This document shows positions 39,599 through 40,051 of a stretch of DNA of 40,051 nt, piece by piece. The stretch's first letter is position 1. Each line of letters begins with the position of its first letter. Under the pieces are notes generated by a model. That model was not told the origin of the DNA. It saw nothing but the letters and a program-made list of their open reading frames with translations, and did no database searches. The position numbers were made by a program, and so were the translations under genes. The DNA is from Polyangiaceae bacterium. Its GTDB lineage: Bacteria; Myxococcota_A; Polyangia; Polyangiales; Polyangiaceae. The stretch is from positions 1-40,051 of the forward strand of contig JAFGIS010000063.1 in the NCBI GenBank assembly GCA_016929495.1, read 5' to 3'.

Positions 39599-40051
39599 CT
39601 AGCTGTCAAGCACCTCTCGCACCTTTCGCGCCACGTCGTCGCCCGTGAACGGCTTGGCGAGCAGGTGCGTGCCCTCCTCCAGCACGCCGTGGCGCACGAT
39701 CGCGTCGTCGGGGTAGCCCGACATGTAGAGCACCTTGAGCGTCGGTCGTGTCTTCTGCAGCGCCTGGGCAAGCATCCTACCGCTCATCCTGGGCCTGACA
39801 ACGTCCGTCAGGAGAAGCTGGATTTCGCCGGCGTGGCGTGCCGTAGTCTGAAGCGCTTCGTCGCCGCTGGCTGCGGTCAGCAGCGTGTATCCGGCCGTCT
39901 CGAGCGCGCGCTTGGCAACCGCACGCAGTGCGACGACGGCAACAACCAGAACGGTGATGGCTGCGATGCCCGGTGCCGAATCGAGGGTCACATCTACTGC
40001 CCGGACGCTTCCGGTGGGGAAAAGAGCTGGCTCGTGAGCACGAGCCGACCA
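39599..40051 (-). CDS. receiver domain, probably end of a hybrid kinase cut by the window
   Basis: The frame is open to the window edge; the GTG at 39991 is only an internal start. The last ~115 residues are a receiver domain: phospho-acceptor Asp in LLLTDVVRPRMSG, switch Ser in LYMSGY, conserved Lys in LLAKPF. The acidic pair that normally follows the first strand (VVEDD) is VVAVV, so Mg2+ binding and phosphorylation may be impaired. The preceding residues (EPALFPTGSV...) could be the end of a kinase ATPase domain, which would make this the receiver of a hybrid histidine kinase. That part lies outside the window. Confidence 0.65.
   Translation of the reverse strand, partial: WSARAHEPALFPTGSVRAVDVTLDSAPGIAAITVLVVAVVALRAVAKRALETAGYTLLTAASGDEALQTTARHAGEIQLLLTDVVRPRMSGRMLAQALQKTRPTLKVLYMSGYPDDAIVRHGVLEEGTHLLAKPFTGDDVARKVREVLDS

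Overview
The window is very GC-rich, coding-dense chromosomal DNA. Its gene content points to a deltaproteobacterial/Myxococcota-type Gram-negative, probably an environmental one able to live at low oxygen. The grounds are multi-PAS kinases, bacterial enhancer-binding proteins with sigma-54 promoters, a TonB system whose receptor carries its own TonB_C domain, multiheme cytochromes, and iron-sulfur/metallocofactor genes beside acetate kinase. The taxonomy is inferred from gene families; no rRNA or tRNA gene was found.

Layout. (1) 1-1650: the end of a zinc-ribbon membrane protein and two unrecognised, probably secreted, minus-strand proteins. (2) 2210-6122: a four-PAS histidine kinase, a CheY-like receiver and a receiver-PAS protein, chained by 4-bp overlaps. 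The last one breaks off inside its PAS domain. (3) 11245-5888 (minus): TonB-dependent receptor, lipoprotein, ExbB, ExbD and TonB. (4) 11481-13931: an island bounded by an imperfect 41-bp direct repeat (36/41). It holds an AAA ATPase with a DUF234-type nuclease-like tail, an AT-rich promoter, REP-like and tandem repeats, and what looks like a peptidase fragment. (5) 21587-13904 (minus): a small membrane protein, an outer-membrane porin, a metal-binding protein and permease of an ABC-3 importer without its ATPase, a cytochrome c fused to a beta-barrel, and a pentaheme cytochrome. (6) 25451-21743 (minus): a metallocofactor operon encoding a DIMCO/NifX-like protein, a DUF5320 protein, a 2[4Fe-4S] ferredoxin, a divergent peptide deformylase, a second NifX-like protein and a BioB-type radical SAM enzyme. 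Ahead of it is a consensus -24/-12 promoter. A divergent PAS-AAA+ activator starts beside an inverted-repeat enhancer. (7) 30537-27110 (minus): IscU, NifS-type desulfurase, DUF89 protein and radical SAM protein, all overlapping, behind a bacterioferritin-like gene. (8) 33123-31477 (minus), a XylR/DmpR-like V4R activator, diverging from 33288-36911 (plus), an M20 hydrolase, acetate kinase and a degenerate acetate kinase paralogue. A near-consensus sigma-54 promoter and symmetric operator lie between them. (9) 36957-40051: a CbiMN-like cobalt/nickel permease, a perfect 19-bp hairpin, an outer-membrane protein remnant, an RHH/PIN toxin-antitoxin pair, and a receiver domain cut by the window edge.

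How it fits together. Blocks 6-8 look like one physiological theme. Two sigma-54 activators with sensory domains switch on, separately, a metallocluster-handling operon and a hydrolase/acetate kinase operon. The IscU-NifS-DUF89-radical SAM operon supplies Fe-S clusters between them. The closest described relative of block 6 is the sigma-54-controlled orange-protein (ORP) locus of Desulfovibrio, but here no MinD/Mrp ATPase is present, and a deformylase and a BioB are included. Blocks 3 and 5 are envelope metal-uptake and electron-transfer modules. The least conventional items are the paired active/degenerate acetate kinases, the ATPase island in direct repeats, and the cytochrome-barrel fusion beside a metal importer.
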